From Kiritimatiellia bacterium (GTDB taxonomy: Bacteria > Verrucomicrobiota > Kiritimatiellia > SS1-B-03-39 > UBA6053), in contig JAGYLC010000005.1 in assembly GCA_018401235.1 (NCBI GenBank), positions 1-47,745 on the forward strand: a DNA stretch of 47,745 bases. The letters are read 5' to 3'. The position numbers and the translations under genes were made by a program. How positions within the stretch are numbered: the first letter of the stretch is position 1; each line of letters begins with the position of its first letter. Below the pieces are notes generated by a model. The model did no database searches and had not been told where the DNA came from. It was given only the letters and a program-made list of their open reading frames with translations. Below are positions 40,617-47,745 of this stretch, in pieces.

Positions 40617-41030
40617 ATGACGGACGCAGCGCAAGAACCTGATCAATTCACCGAAGACGACATTATATTTGAATGTCCCTTTTGCTCGAAAAGCATGGCG
40701 ATCGATAAACGAGGGATGGGGTTAACCATCAATTGCCCGCAATGTGACGGTTTGGTGCGGGTTCCCACCGTATCGGAAAGCACGGAGGCCACCCCGGATT
40801 CAGTCACCATGCCGGTGGAGGGGCTGGCGGATGCCCTGGATGAAAGCCGGGATGAAATTGAGGAGTTGAAGCAGAAAATCCAGGAGTTGGAGTCTCTGCG
40901 GAACTCGCTGGAAGAACAATCCACGATTCAGGAAGAAAAGTTGATTCTCCTGCGCAGGGAATTCTCACATATTCAGTCCGCGTTAGATCAGGTATCGATG
41001 ATGATGGTGGATCCCAGTGCCACTGACTAA
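40617..41030 (+). CDS. Zinc-ribbon and coiled-coil protein
   Basis: A 137-residue cytosolic protein. Residues 18-46 form a zinc ribbon (CPFC at 20-23, CPQC at 41-44, with the sequence KRGMGLTINCPQC seen in many PVC-group zinc-ribbon leaders). From about 70 to 125 there is a coiled coil (EIEELKQKIQELESLRNSLE). Such proteins may dimerise and act as small regulators or adaptors, but nothing specific can be said. A GGAG ribosome site lies nine bases ahead of the ATG. Confidence 0.72.
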   Translation: MTDAAQEPDQFTEDDIIFECPFCSKSMAIDKRGMGLTINCPQCDGLVRVPTVSESTEATPDSVTMPVEGLADALDESRDEIEELKQKIQELESLRNSLEEQSTIQEEKLILLRREFSHIQSALDQVSMMMVDPSATD

Positions 41031-41035
41031 AAATA

Positions 41036-41142
41036 TGTGCATAAAGCCGCAAGTCATGCACAGGCAACTGTTGATAGTTTAAGTTGTTCTTATTTATCGA
41101 CTTACGATAAATTAGTGCTCGAATTCAATCCAGTTATCCACA
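41036..41142. other. AT-rich spacer with a DnaA-box match
   Basis: The convergent spacer between the zinc-ribbon and sirtuin genes contains a perfect DnaA box TTATCCACA (41134-41142), a one-mismatch box TGTGCATAA (41036-41044), and AT-rich DNA with the palindrome-like TTATCGACTTACGATAA (41095-41111). One perfect box can occur by chance, so this is only a candidate DnaA-binding site. Confidence 0.3.
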
Positions 41143-41211
41143 GCCTGATTTGGTATTTTTCTAACCTGCTTGATTTTCAATAGGTTAGGGGATTATGAGC
41201 GTTTTTATCGC

Positions 41212-41979
41212 TTACCCAAACATCAGCGAAGCCTGCTCGACGGCATCGGAAAAGAGTTCCTGCACATTCCCCTCCAGTCTCAAGGCGACATGGGGCAGTC
41301 CATCGTGTGCGGTTTCTCCCCGATTGACGATAATGTAGGGGATTCCCGCCCGGGCGGCCATGATGGGAAAGGTGGCGGCCGGTTGAACCTGCAGGGTGCT
41401 GCCCAGGGCAATCACCAGATCCGGGTCTTGCATGGCTTGTTGGGCGCGGGTGAGATCCTCCGGTCGCAGATGCTCGCCGAATTGGATGACTCCCGGTTTC
41501 AGGAAGGCCTCGCAGGTCGGACAGTGGGGATGCTTCCCGGTTTCCAACCAGCCCGCGTACCAAGCATCGGCGGCATCCGTGAATCCACAGTCGATACAGA
41601 GCACCTGATCCATGCGGCCGTGCAACTCAATAAGCACATCTTCGGGGGTTTGCGCACGACGGTGAAGTCCGTCAATATTCTGGGTAATGACCGCCCGTAC
41701 TTTCCCCAACTCATGCAAGCGGGTAATGGCCAGGTGTGCCGGGGTGGGCTCCACCTGTCCCCATTTCTGCCAATCTTCACTTTTATGGGTCCAGTACGAT
41801 GTCCGTTTCTCAGGGAAGTCAAAAAAATCCTGGAAGGAGACTTCCGGTCGGCTTTTCCAGAGGCCTTGTGGGCCACGATAATCGGGAATGCCCGCATCGG
41901 TGCTGATGCCCGCTCCGGTGAAGATGACCATGCGCTCGCATGCCACCAAATATTCGACCAGCGTTTGGGGATTTTTCAA
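41212..41979 (-). CDS. cobB: NAD-dependent protein deacylase, Sir2 family
   Basis: A 255-residue sirtuin removing acyl groups from lysines with NAD. Motifs: GAGIST (22-27), IPDYRGPQGLW, TQNIDGLH (99-106), the catalytic histidine 120 in ELHG, and the structural zinc cysteines CIDCG and CPTC. The later GSTLQVQPAATFP and IIVNRGE segments bind NAD. The start is TTG at 41979 with a good AAGGGA ribosome site; no ATG is closer. It follows the TlpA-like gene by 16 bases. Confidence 0.94.
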   Translation of the reverse strand: MKNPQTLVEYLVACERMVIFTGAGISTDAGIPDYRGPQGLWKSRPEVSFQDFFDFPEKRTSYWTHKSEDWQKWGQVEPTPAHLAITRLHELGKVRAVITQNIDGLHRRAQTPEDVLIELHGRMDQVLCIDCGFTDAADAWYAGWLETGKHPHCPTCEAFLKPGVIQFGEHLRPEDLTRAQQAMQDPDLVIALGSTLQVQPAATFPIMAARAGIPYIIVNRGETAHDGLPHVALRLEGNVQELFSDAVEQASLMFG

Positions 41980-41995
41980 TTTTTCCCTTCCGTGC

Positions 41996-42856
41996 TTATT
42001 CGCCCAGCAATTTTTTAAGTTCGGCTTCCAGAGCGTCTCCCCGGGGGTCGAGTGCCACTACGGTTCCGGTTTTATCCACTAGGAACAAGCTTGGAATACT
42101 AGTGATACTGAATTGTTCCGCCAAAGACGCGGTTTGATCCTGATCAAACAAATTCACCCACTCAATCCCGTTTTCGGCGATGAACTTCTTTAAGGGTTCG
42201 ACGGATTCATCCAGGGAAATACCGATGATTTCGAAACCCTGGTCATGATACTTGGCGTAGGCTTCCTTCAATTTCGGTAACTCCGCAATACAGGGACCAC
42301 ACCAGGTCGCCCAGAAATCCACCAGCACGACTTTTCCTTCATAGTCCCTTAGCGAAATTTCTTTTCCCTCCAGGGTGGTTCCCGAAAGCTCAAGATGGGT
42401 GCCAATTCCGGGTTTGCTCAGCATGTCGCCCAACATGGAACTCACCTGTTGCATGATGGGATCCCCAGTGGTTTCCGCCAATTCCGCAAAAGCGGTTTGA
42501 ACGGTTTTCACGGTTTCGGAATTACCGCTCTCCATACTGAACTGCGCCAGCATCATGCCGGTTTGGGCGAGTTCCTGGGAGGGGAGGGGGGTCTTGGTTT
42601 TGAGGGAATCAAACTGATTTTGCAGGAGTTCAAGCATTGCGGGCTTGTTGTCCGCGTAGTAGGCGGATTCAATGGCTTTCGACACCGCCTCATTCATATC
42701 CTCCGCCCCGGGATTCGCTTCGATGTAGCCGCGCAGTTCCGTCAGCATGGCATCGTAGTGTTTTTGGGTGATTTCCTGTACAGTTTGCGCACTGAGAGGG
42801 GAGAGGAAACAGGCGGCAATTGACAGTAAGCTGGTGATTTGTTTGGGTTTTCGCAT
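41996..42856 (-). CDS. TlpA/ResA-type thioredoxin-like protein, exported
   Basis: A 286-residue protein with a signal peptide (KQITSLLSIAACFLSPLSA), a helical N-terminal region (about 25-145), and a C-terminal TlpA-like thioredoxin domain with VLVDFWATWCGPC (WCGPC, near 186-190), GFEIIGISLDES and the cis-proline segment ITSIPSLFLVDKTG. Such proteins reduce disulfides in the periplasm, for example in cytochrome c maturation. The helical domain is not part of plain TlpA and may recognise a partner. AAAGGA precedes the ATG. Confidence 0.9.
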   Translation of the reverse strand: MRKPKQITSLLSIAACFLSPLSAQTVQEITQKHYDAMLTELRGYIEANPGAEDMNEAVSKAIESAYYADNKPAMLELLQNQFDSLKTKTPLPSQELAQTGMMLAQFSMESGNSETVKTVQTAFAELAETTGDPIMQQVSSMLGDMLSKPGIGTHLELSGTTLEGKEISLRDYEGKVVLVDFWATWCGPCIAELPKLKEAYAKYHDQGFEIIGISLDESVEPLKKFIAENGIEWVNLFDQDQTASLAEQFSITSIPSLFLVDKTGTVVALDPRGDALEAELKKLLGE

Positions 42857-42998
42857 AGTTTATTCCTTTTTGTGCGGTGAGTTGGGGTTTGATTTCGAAC
42901 CAAGGTCGTCGATTAGATATTGCGATGGTTACATCCATTTACATAAAAAGCAAATCACGATTGCCAAGTGAACCCAAGTAGTGGTACTAGACAAATAC

Positions 42999-43289
42999 AT
43001 GGTCGCATCAGGAACAGCCACAATACAAAACGAAGCCGGGATTCACTGCCGGCCCTCTTCGCATATCATTAAATCCGTGCAGGAGTACCCTGGAAAAATA
43101 CGGGTCTTTCATGCGGAAAACGGGGAATGCGACTTGCGTTCCATGTTGGATTTGATGATGATGGGGCTGACCTGTGGAACCAAGGTGGAACTGACGGTGG
43201 AGGGGCCGGGGGAGGAGCATGAGTTGTCAGTTGTCACGGAGTTGTTTGAACGGGTGTACGATTTTCCCAATGCGGGCAGTGGTCAATAG
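42999..43289 (+). CDS. ptsH: HPr family phosphocarrier
   Basis: A 96-residue HPr: His16 in NEAGIHCRPSSHI is the site phosphorylated by PTS enzyme I, with Arg18 next to it, and Ser48 in DLRSMLDLMMMGL matches the HPr-kinase serine. The residue after His is Cys where most HPrs have Ala. I start at the ATG at 42999; a GTG at 42981 would add six residues. No enzyme I is in this window. In PVC bacteria HPr often serves regulation rather than sugar uptake (general knowledge, not shown here). Confidence 0.88.
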   Translation: MVASGTATIQNEAGIHCRPSSHIIKSVQEYPGKIRVFHAENGECDLRSMLDLMMMGLTCGTKVELTVEGPGEEHELSVVTELFERVYDFPNAGSGQ

Positions 43290-43318
43290 TCACGGGTCAC
43301 GAAAAGCGGTCAGAATTC

Positions 43319-43413
43319 AGAGGTCAGAGGTCAGGAGTGCTCCAGTTCGTCGGGCCTTCCAAACCGACAGGCAGGAATGCCTATCTCACTCTGACCTCTG
43401 TTCTCTGACCTCT
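43319..43413. repeat. Inverted AGAGGTCAGAG repeats upstream of fusA
   Basis: AGAGGTCAGAGGTCAGGAGT (43319-43338) and an imperfect complement ACTCTGACCTCTGTTCTCTG (from 43388) can form a long hairpin. The 253-base gap before fusA holds no gene. Confidence 0.55.
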
Positions 43414-43542
43414 TGCAACGAATTATCACCCAGTTCCTGCTTGCCAAAGCCGTCTCAATCCCTCATAGAACCCCGCTCTTAACCGGAAGTTTTTTGGCTT
43501 CCCGATTTTTTTATTCTCCCTGAATCCCCGAGGACCTAGACT

Positions 43543-45636
43543 ATGAGTATTGACCTGAAGATGACCCGAAATATCGGGATTTCCGCCCATATTGACAGTG
43601 GCAAAACCACCCTGACCGAACGTATCCTTTTTTATACCGGCCGCATTCACAAGATTGAAGAAGTGCGCGGTGGCGGCGATGGAGCCACCATGGACCACAT
43701 GGAGCTGGAGAAGGAAAAGGGCATCACCATCACCTCCGCGGCGACCACGGTTGCCTGGAAAGACCATAAAATTAATATCATTGACACTCCCGGGCACGTG
43801 GACTTCACCGTGGAAGTAGAACGCTCCCTGCGGGTGCTGGACGGCGCGATTCTGGTGCTGTGTGGAGTAGCCGGCGTTCAGTCCCAGTCCATCACGGTGG
43901 ACCGTCAGATGAAACGCTACAAAGTACCCCGGTTGGCCTTCATCAACAAACTGGACCGCACCGGAGCCAATCCCGACAAGGTGGTCGGAGATTTGCGCGA
44001 AAAATTGCACTTGAACGCGGTTGCGTTTCAGGTGCCGATCGGTCTGGAAGCCGATTTGAAAGGATCCATTGATTTGTTCACCCGCAAAGCCATCTTCAAT
44101 AAAGGCGATCACGGTGAAATTCTGGAAGAGGGCGAAATTCCTGCCGATCTCGTGGATACTGTCGAAGAAAAGCGCACGATCATGCTGGAAGCGGTTTCCA
44201 TGTTTGATGACGGCATTATGGAAAAACTGCTGGAGGGCGAAGAGCCCAGCGAGCAGGAATTCTACAGCGTGGTCCGTAAAGCGGTGATTGCCAACGAATT
44301 GGTTCCCGTCTACATGGGCTCCGCCTTCAAAAACCGCGGAGTGCAGTTGATGCTGGACGCGGTCAACCGCTACCTGCCCAGCCCCATGGATGTGAGCAAC
44401 TTCGCCCGTAAAGTGGGCGCGGAAGATGAAACCGTGCAGTTGAAACCCGACGCCTCATTGCCCATGGTCTCTATGGCCTTCAAAATCACCGATGAAACCT
44501 TCGGACAGCTGACTTATACCCGGGTGTACCAGGGAACCCTCAAGAAGGGGATGACCATGGAAAACACCCGTACCGGGAAACGGATTCGGCTGGGACGTCT
44601 GCTGCGGATGCACGCCGATGACCGCGAAAACATCGACGAGGCTGAGGCCGGGGATATCGTGGCCATGGTGGGCATTGATTGCGCCTCCGGGGACACCTTC
44701 TGTGATGTGGACGTGGACCTGACCTGTGAGTCCATGTTTGTAGCCGATCCGGTGATTTCCTTTTCCGTGTCCTGTCCCGACAGTGCGGATTACGAAAAAA
44801 TGTCTAAGGCCCTCCAACGCTTCATGAAAGAGGACCCGACCTTCCGGGTGCACACCGATGAAGAATCGAAAGAAACCATCATCAGTGGAATGGGCGAATT
44901 GCATTTGGAAATTTATGTGGAGCGTATCAAACGCGAATATAAAGCGCTGGTGGAGGTCGGACCCCCACAGGTGAATTACCGCGAGGCGATCACCACCACC
45001 ACCGCTTTCAATTATACCCATAAGAAACAGACGGGTGGATCCGGTCAGTACGCGGTGGTGATGGGGGACATTGAGCCCATGGAAGCCAACTCCGAAGAAA
45101 CCTATGAATTCGTGGACCTGATCAAAGGCGGAAACATTCCCAGCGAATACATTCCAGCCATCGATAAGGGTTGCCAGGACGTAATGGGGGAAGGCCCGCT
45201 GGCGGCGTTCCCGGTGGTGGGTATTCGCGTGAATCTGCGCGACGGCAAATACCACGATGTGGACTCCAGTGATATGGCGTTCCGAATTGCGGCCCGTAAC
45301 GCGATGCGCGAAGCTATTCGCAAAGCGAACCCCAAAATTCTGGAACCGATGATGAAAGTCGAAGTGGAAACTCCCGAGGAATATCAGGGATCGGTCATTG
45401 GTGACCTCAGTTCCCGCCGGGGCATCATCGGCGCCATGGCCAGCCGCAGCGATGTCTGCGTGGTGAACGCCACGGTGCCCCTGGCTGAAATGTTCGGGTA
45501 CTCGACCGCTCTACGTTCCATGAGTGCCGGTAAGGCCACCTATACCATGGAATTCGAAAGCTTCTCCCCCGCCCCCAACAACATCGCGGCCGACGTGATG
45601 AAAGCCCGGGCCGAGAAGCTCAAAAACGACGACTGA
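43543..45636 (+). CDS. fusA: Translation elongation factor G, mitochondrial/spd type
   Basis: EF-G moves tRNAs and mRNA through the ribosome after peptide-bond formation, using GTP. The 697-residue protein has all five domains: G1 AHIDSGKTT (15-23), G2 in [12 protein letters not shown]3 DTPGH, G4 NKLD, and a C-terminal domain IV/V (GVQ- and [12 protein letters not shown]). The wording [20 protein letters not shown] and [20 protein letters not shown] matches mitochondrial EF-G1 and the spirochaete/planctomycete spdEFG1 rather than ordinary bacterial EF-G, which has HIDAGKTT. GAGGA precedes the ATG. A terminator follows, so it is probably transcribed alone or with HPr. Confidence 0.96.
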   Translation: MSIDLKMTRNIGISAHIDSGKTTLTERILFYTGRIHKIEEVRGGGDGATMDHMELEKEKGITITSAATTVAWKDHKINIIDTPGHVDFTVEVERSLRVLDGAILVLCGVAGVQSQSITVDRQMKRYKVPRLAFINKLDRTGANPDKVVGDLREKLHLNAVAFQVPIGLEADLKGSIDLFTRKAIFNKGDHGEILEEGEIPADLVDTVEEKRTIMLEAVSMFDDGIMEKLLEGEEPSEQEFYSVVRKAVIANELVPVYMGSAFKNRGVQLMLDAVNRYLPSPMDVSNFARKVGAEDETVQLKPDASLPMVSMAFKITDETFGQLTYTRVYQGTLKKGMTMENTRTGKRIRLGRLLRMHADDRENIDEAEAGDIVAMVGIDCASGDTFCDVDVDLTCESMFVADPVISFSVSCPDSADYEKMSKALQRFMKEDPTFRVHTDEESKETIISGMGELHLEIYVERIKREYKALVEVGPPQVNYREAITTTTAFNYTHKKQTGGSGQYAVVMGDIEPMEANSEETYEFVDLIKGGNIPSEYIPAIDKGCQDVMGEGPLAAFPVVGIRVNLRDGKYHDVDSSDMAFRIAARNAMREAIRKANPKILEPMMKVEVETPEEYQGSVIGDLSSRRGIIGAMASRSDVCVVNATVPLAEMFGYSTALRSMSAGKATYTMEFESFSPAPNNIAADVMKARAEKLKNDD

Positions 45637-45665
45637 TTACCGCCGTCATTCCGACGTTGCAACAC

Positions 45666-45696
45666 CCCCGGTCCCACGACCGGGGTTTTTGTTTTT
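45666..45696 (+). terminator. Rho-independent terminator of fusA
   Basis: An eight-base-pair GC-rich stem, CCCCGGTC-CCAC-GACCGGGG, followed by TTTTTGTTTTT, starting 30 bases after the fusA stop. Confidence 0.93.
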
Positions 45697-45730
45697 CCCG
45701 GATGCCCCGGGATTTTTAATGTTTGATAGT

Positions 45731-45833
45731 AACTTCCAAACTCTGAGCTCGGAGTGCGGAGAGATTCACTTCGCGATATCGGACGGGCAAATTCCGGTAT
45801 TGAATCACTCCGCAGCCCGAGCTCAGGGTTTGG
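45731..45833. repeat. Fold-back repeat, copy B (core only)
   Basis: A 103-base element with ends AACTTCCAAACTCTGAGCTC and GAGCTCAGGGTTTGG, which are inverted complements over the outer part, continuing inward through GGAGTGCGGAGAGATTCA and TGAATCACTCCGC. Its sequence matches the core of copy A (29045-29238) but lacks the hairpin insert and the outer arms. Confidence 0.8.
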
Positions 45834-45839
45834 TTTCGT

Positions 45840-47669
45840 TCAATCTTCGGATTCCAGATCGCCACTGAGGAATTTCTGGATATCCCGGATTTGTTGGGTG
45901 GTGATGACCGTCGGGTTTTCGATCCAATCCTGCCAAGCTCCGGAGATGCGCTGGGGGTCGGGAACCTCGCCCGCGGCCTGCCGGATTGCGCTGCGGAAAC
46001 TTTCCATCAGATTTTCAGTGGCCACGAACAGGTGATGATCCGGAATCCAGTCGTGGGCGCGGGCTCCGTGAATGGTTTTGCGGGTGCGCTCATCGATACC
46101 GCTCATATAGACCTTGCCACCCACCTTCTGAAAGCTCTGGGCAAAGTCGAAAATCGCATTCCAGCAGGAGAAATCGATGGAAAACGCCTGCCGGATCCGC
46201 ATGATGATGATTTCCGGGTTTTGGTCTTTCGCGATTTCATTCAATTGATCTAACAGTTCGTGGGAAACGCCGTAACTCAAATCCCCGTGTACGGTGAGGG
46301 CGACAATAGCGCTTTCATCGTGTTTGGAGCCGGGAGTGTAGGGGCGCTCTTCAAAGGTGCCGTCGGGGCCGGGCAGGAGTTCCCGGAGATGCAGACTGCG
46401 GCTTTTTTGGATCAGCAAGAGGGCGGCCAGGATAATTCCGGTGAAAATCCCGTATTCGATTCTGATAAAAACGGTCACCAACAGCGTGCCCATCATCACC
46501 CCGGTATCCAGGGTGGAGGTTCGGCAAAGCCGCTTGATCCGGACCGGATCAATTAAACGGACACCGATGAACAGAAGCAACCCGGCCAGCGAGGCGGCGG
46601 GAATCAGGTTGATCAGACCGGGAAGGGTCAGCAGGGCGAGGGCGGTGGCGAGACCGAACACCAGGTTGGCGATGAAGGTGCGCCCGCCCGATTCTTCAAG
46701 TAGCAGGGAACGACTGAAACTGCCCGATCCGGGTATGCCCTGAAAAAAGGAACAGACGATCATACTCAGGCCTTGTCCGAAAAATTCCTGATTGAAATTC
46801 AGGTGCATACGGTGTCGAACGGCCAGGGTTTGTCCGATGGACACCGCTTCGATCAATCCGATCACCGCCACCGCCAGTGCGCCCAGGGCCAAGTCGGGCA
46901 GGTGGTGGGTCCATCCCTCGAAAAAGGGATTTGAGAATGGAGGAAGGCCGGTGGGTACTGGAGAGATGTCCCGCACCAGCATCAGTTGGTTACCTGGAAT
47001 TAGCACGCCATAGGCGATGGCCAGGGCCATGGCCAGGAGAGCGACCGGGAAGCGTTTGGTGTACCGGTTCAGGCCAAACATGACAGCCAGAGTGAGAGCG
47101 CTCACGGCCACCGCATGTGGATCCGCATCGCCGATGCGGCTTAATTTATCCATAGTGGCGGCGGGAAACCAGCGGGTATCTCCGGCAGAGATGCCCAACA
47201 AATGATGCAATCGACCCAGGGCGATCATGCTTCCCACTCCCATGGTGAAGCCCAGGAAGGCGGATTCGGGTACAAAATGAATAAACGAGCCCATGCGAAG
47301 GAGTGCCATGACCAGTCGGATGGCGCCCACCATAAACGTAAACAAAAAGACCACCTGCAAATGCGCATCCGTCTGGTAAAATCCGATCAGGGCGGCAGCG
47401 GTCAGTAGGGAGGCGGAATTAGTGGGCCCGGTATTTACGAAAGGGGCGCTTCCCCACAGAGCCGCCACCACCGAGGCCACCATGGCCGCGTATAGACCGT
47501 GAATGGGAGGTACATCCGCCAGAATTCCGTAGGCGATGGCCTGGGGAATGGCAAAAATGGCCACGGTCAGACCTGCCAACACATCCCCTCTCAGAAACCC
47601 GATACGATAGCCACGCAACACCTTGATAAAAGGGGCGGGGTGAATGCGGTCAACGGGTGGATGAATCAT
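45840..47669 (-). CDS. SulP family anion transporter with STAS domain
   Basis: A 609-residue transporter of the SulP/SLC26 family, which carries sulfate, bicarbonate or other anions across the inner membrane. It has 10 to 12 helices, including the signature GLTVAIFAIPQAIAYGILADVPPIHGLYA and VNTGPTNSASLL. A C-terminal STAS domain (about 435-560; IVALTVHGDLSYGVS, EIIIMRIRQAFSIDFSC) follows, then about 50 extra residues. I start it at the ATG at 47669; the frame extends to 47744, but that adds a repeat motif (TGACCAATGAC) into the coding region. The anion cannot be predicted. Confidence 0.9.
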   Translation of the reverse strand: MIHPPVDRIHPAPFIKVLRGYRIGFLRGDVLAGLTVAIFAIPQAIAYGILADVPPIHGLYAAMVASVVAALWGSAPFVNTGPTNSASLLTAAALIGFYQTDAHLQVVFLFTFMVGAIRLVMALLRMGSFIHFVPESAFLGFTMGVGSMIALGRLHHLLGISAGDTRWFPAATMDKLSRIGDADPHAVAVSALTLAVMFGLNRYTKRFPVALLAMALAIAYGVLIPGNQLMLVRDISPVPTGLPPFSNPFFEGWTHHLPDLALGALAVAVIGLIEAVSIGQTLAVRHRMHLNFNQEFFGQGLSMIVCSFFQGIPGSGSFSRSLLLEESGGRTFIANLVFGLATALALLTLPGLINLIPAASLAGLLLFIGVRLIDPVRIKRLCRTSTLDTGVMMGTLLVTVFIRIEYGIFTGIILAALLLIQKSRSLHLRELLPGPDGTFEERPYTPGSKHDESAIVALTVHGDLSYGVSHELLDQLNEIAKDQNPEIIIMRIRQAFSIDFSCWNAIFDFAQSFQKVGGKVYMSGIDERTRKTIHGARAHDWIPDHHLFVATENLMESFRSAIRQAAGEVPDPQRISGAWQDWIENPTVITTQQIRDIQKFLSGDLESED

Positions 47670-47745
47670 AAAAAACGGATGTACCTTTGATCCGTATAAG
47701 GTCAAGTTGAAAAAGGACCTTGCTGACCAATGACACCTGGCCACT

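Noticed and set aside
47670-47744. N-terminal extension of the SulP transporter
   Set aside because: It would translate the TGACCAATGAC repeat; the ATG at 47669 gives a normal family start.

Overview
This is a 47.7-kb stretch of a GC-rich bacterial chromosome, dense with genes on both strands. Gene content points to the PVC group, most likely Verrucomicrobiota (inference). The pointers are an EF-G of the mitochondrial/spirochaete-planctomycete type, a von Willebrand/DUF4175-like/squalene-cyclase-like operon, a DUF1295-CFA synthase pair, many secreted proteins without clear homologues, and frequent palindromic repeats between genes. The cell is Gram-negative (LptF/G permease, ExbB/ExbD, lipoproteins). 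The window cuts gpsA on the left and ends just upstream of a SulP transporter gene on the right.

Layout. 1-5831 (minus): a housekeeping run phoH > pgpH-like > ybeY > corC-like, then gpsA. 6063-6725: a CAAX-type membrane protease. 6781-8120: wreckage of mobile elements, namely a DUF4338/Tn5-like fusion transposase and a group II intron reverse transcriptase, both broken. 8220-17152 (plus): four overlapping genes for large envelope proteins (VWA/GATase-like, DUF4175-like, squalene-cyclase-fold, and an 888-residue repeat protein). 17344-20940 (minus): FAD oxidoreductase, LptF/G permease, folD and an SRPBCC protein. 21059-23040 (plus): DUF1295 and CFA synthase. 23041-24338 (minus): msrA and a secreted protein. 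24473-28972 (plus): a TPR-ExbB-ExbD-TonB-like-zinc ribbon operon. 29489-34792 (minus): lipoprotein, NMP kinase-like, glycosidase-like/TPR fusion, xer recombinase and rnc. 35398-38080 (minus): tRNA-Pro, and a tpx > pseudo-histidine-kinase > radical SAM operon. 38384-38866: an internally deleted group II intron that keeps its 5' end and domain V/VI. 39138-41030 (plus): two secreted proteins and a zinc-ribbon coiled-coil protein, with a kinase-tail fragment between. 41212-42856 (minus): sirtuin and TlpA-like protein. 42999-45636 (plus): HPr and fusA. 45840-47669 (minus): SulP transporter.

The parts most likely to be undescribed are the 9-kb four-gene envelope operon, the TPR/ExbB/ExbD/zinc-ribbon operon, the glycosidase-like/TM/TPR fusion co-transcribed with an unusual NMP kinase, and the peroxidase-linked pseudo-histidine kinase. 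The repeats are also informative: a fold-back repeat family has two copies in the window, one interrupted by a second hairpin element, and an inverted copy of the tRNA-Pro T-arm lies right behind that tRNA. All functional statements come from reading motifs by eye; no database search was run.
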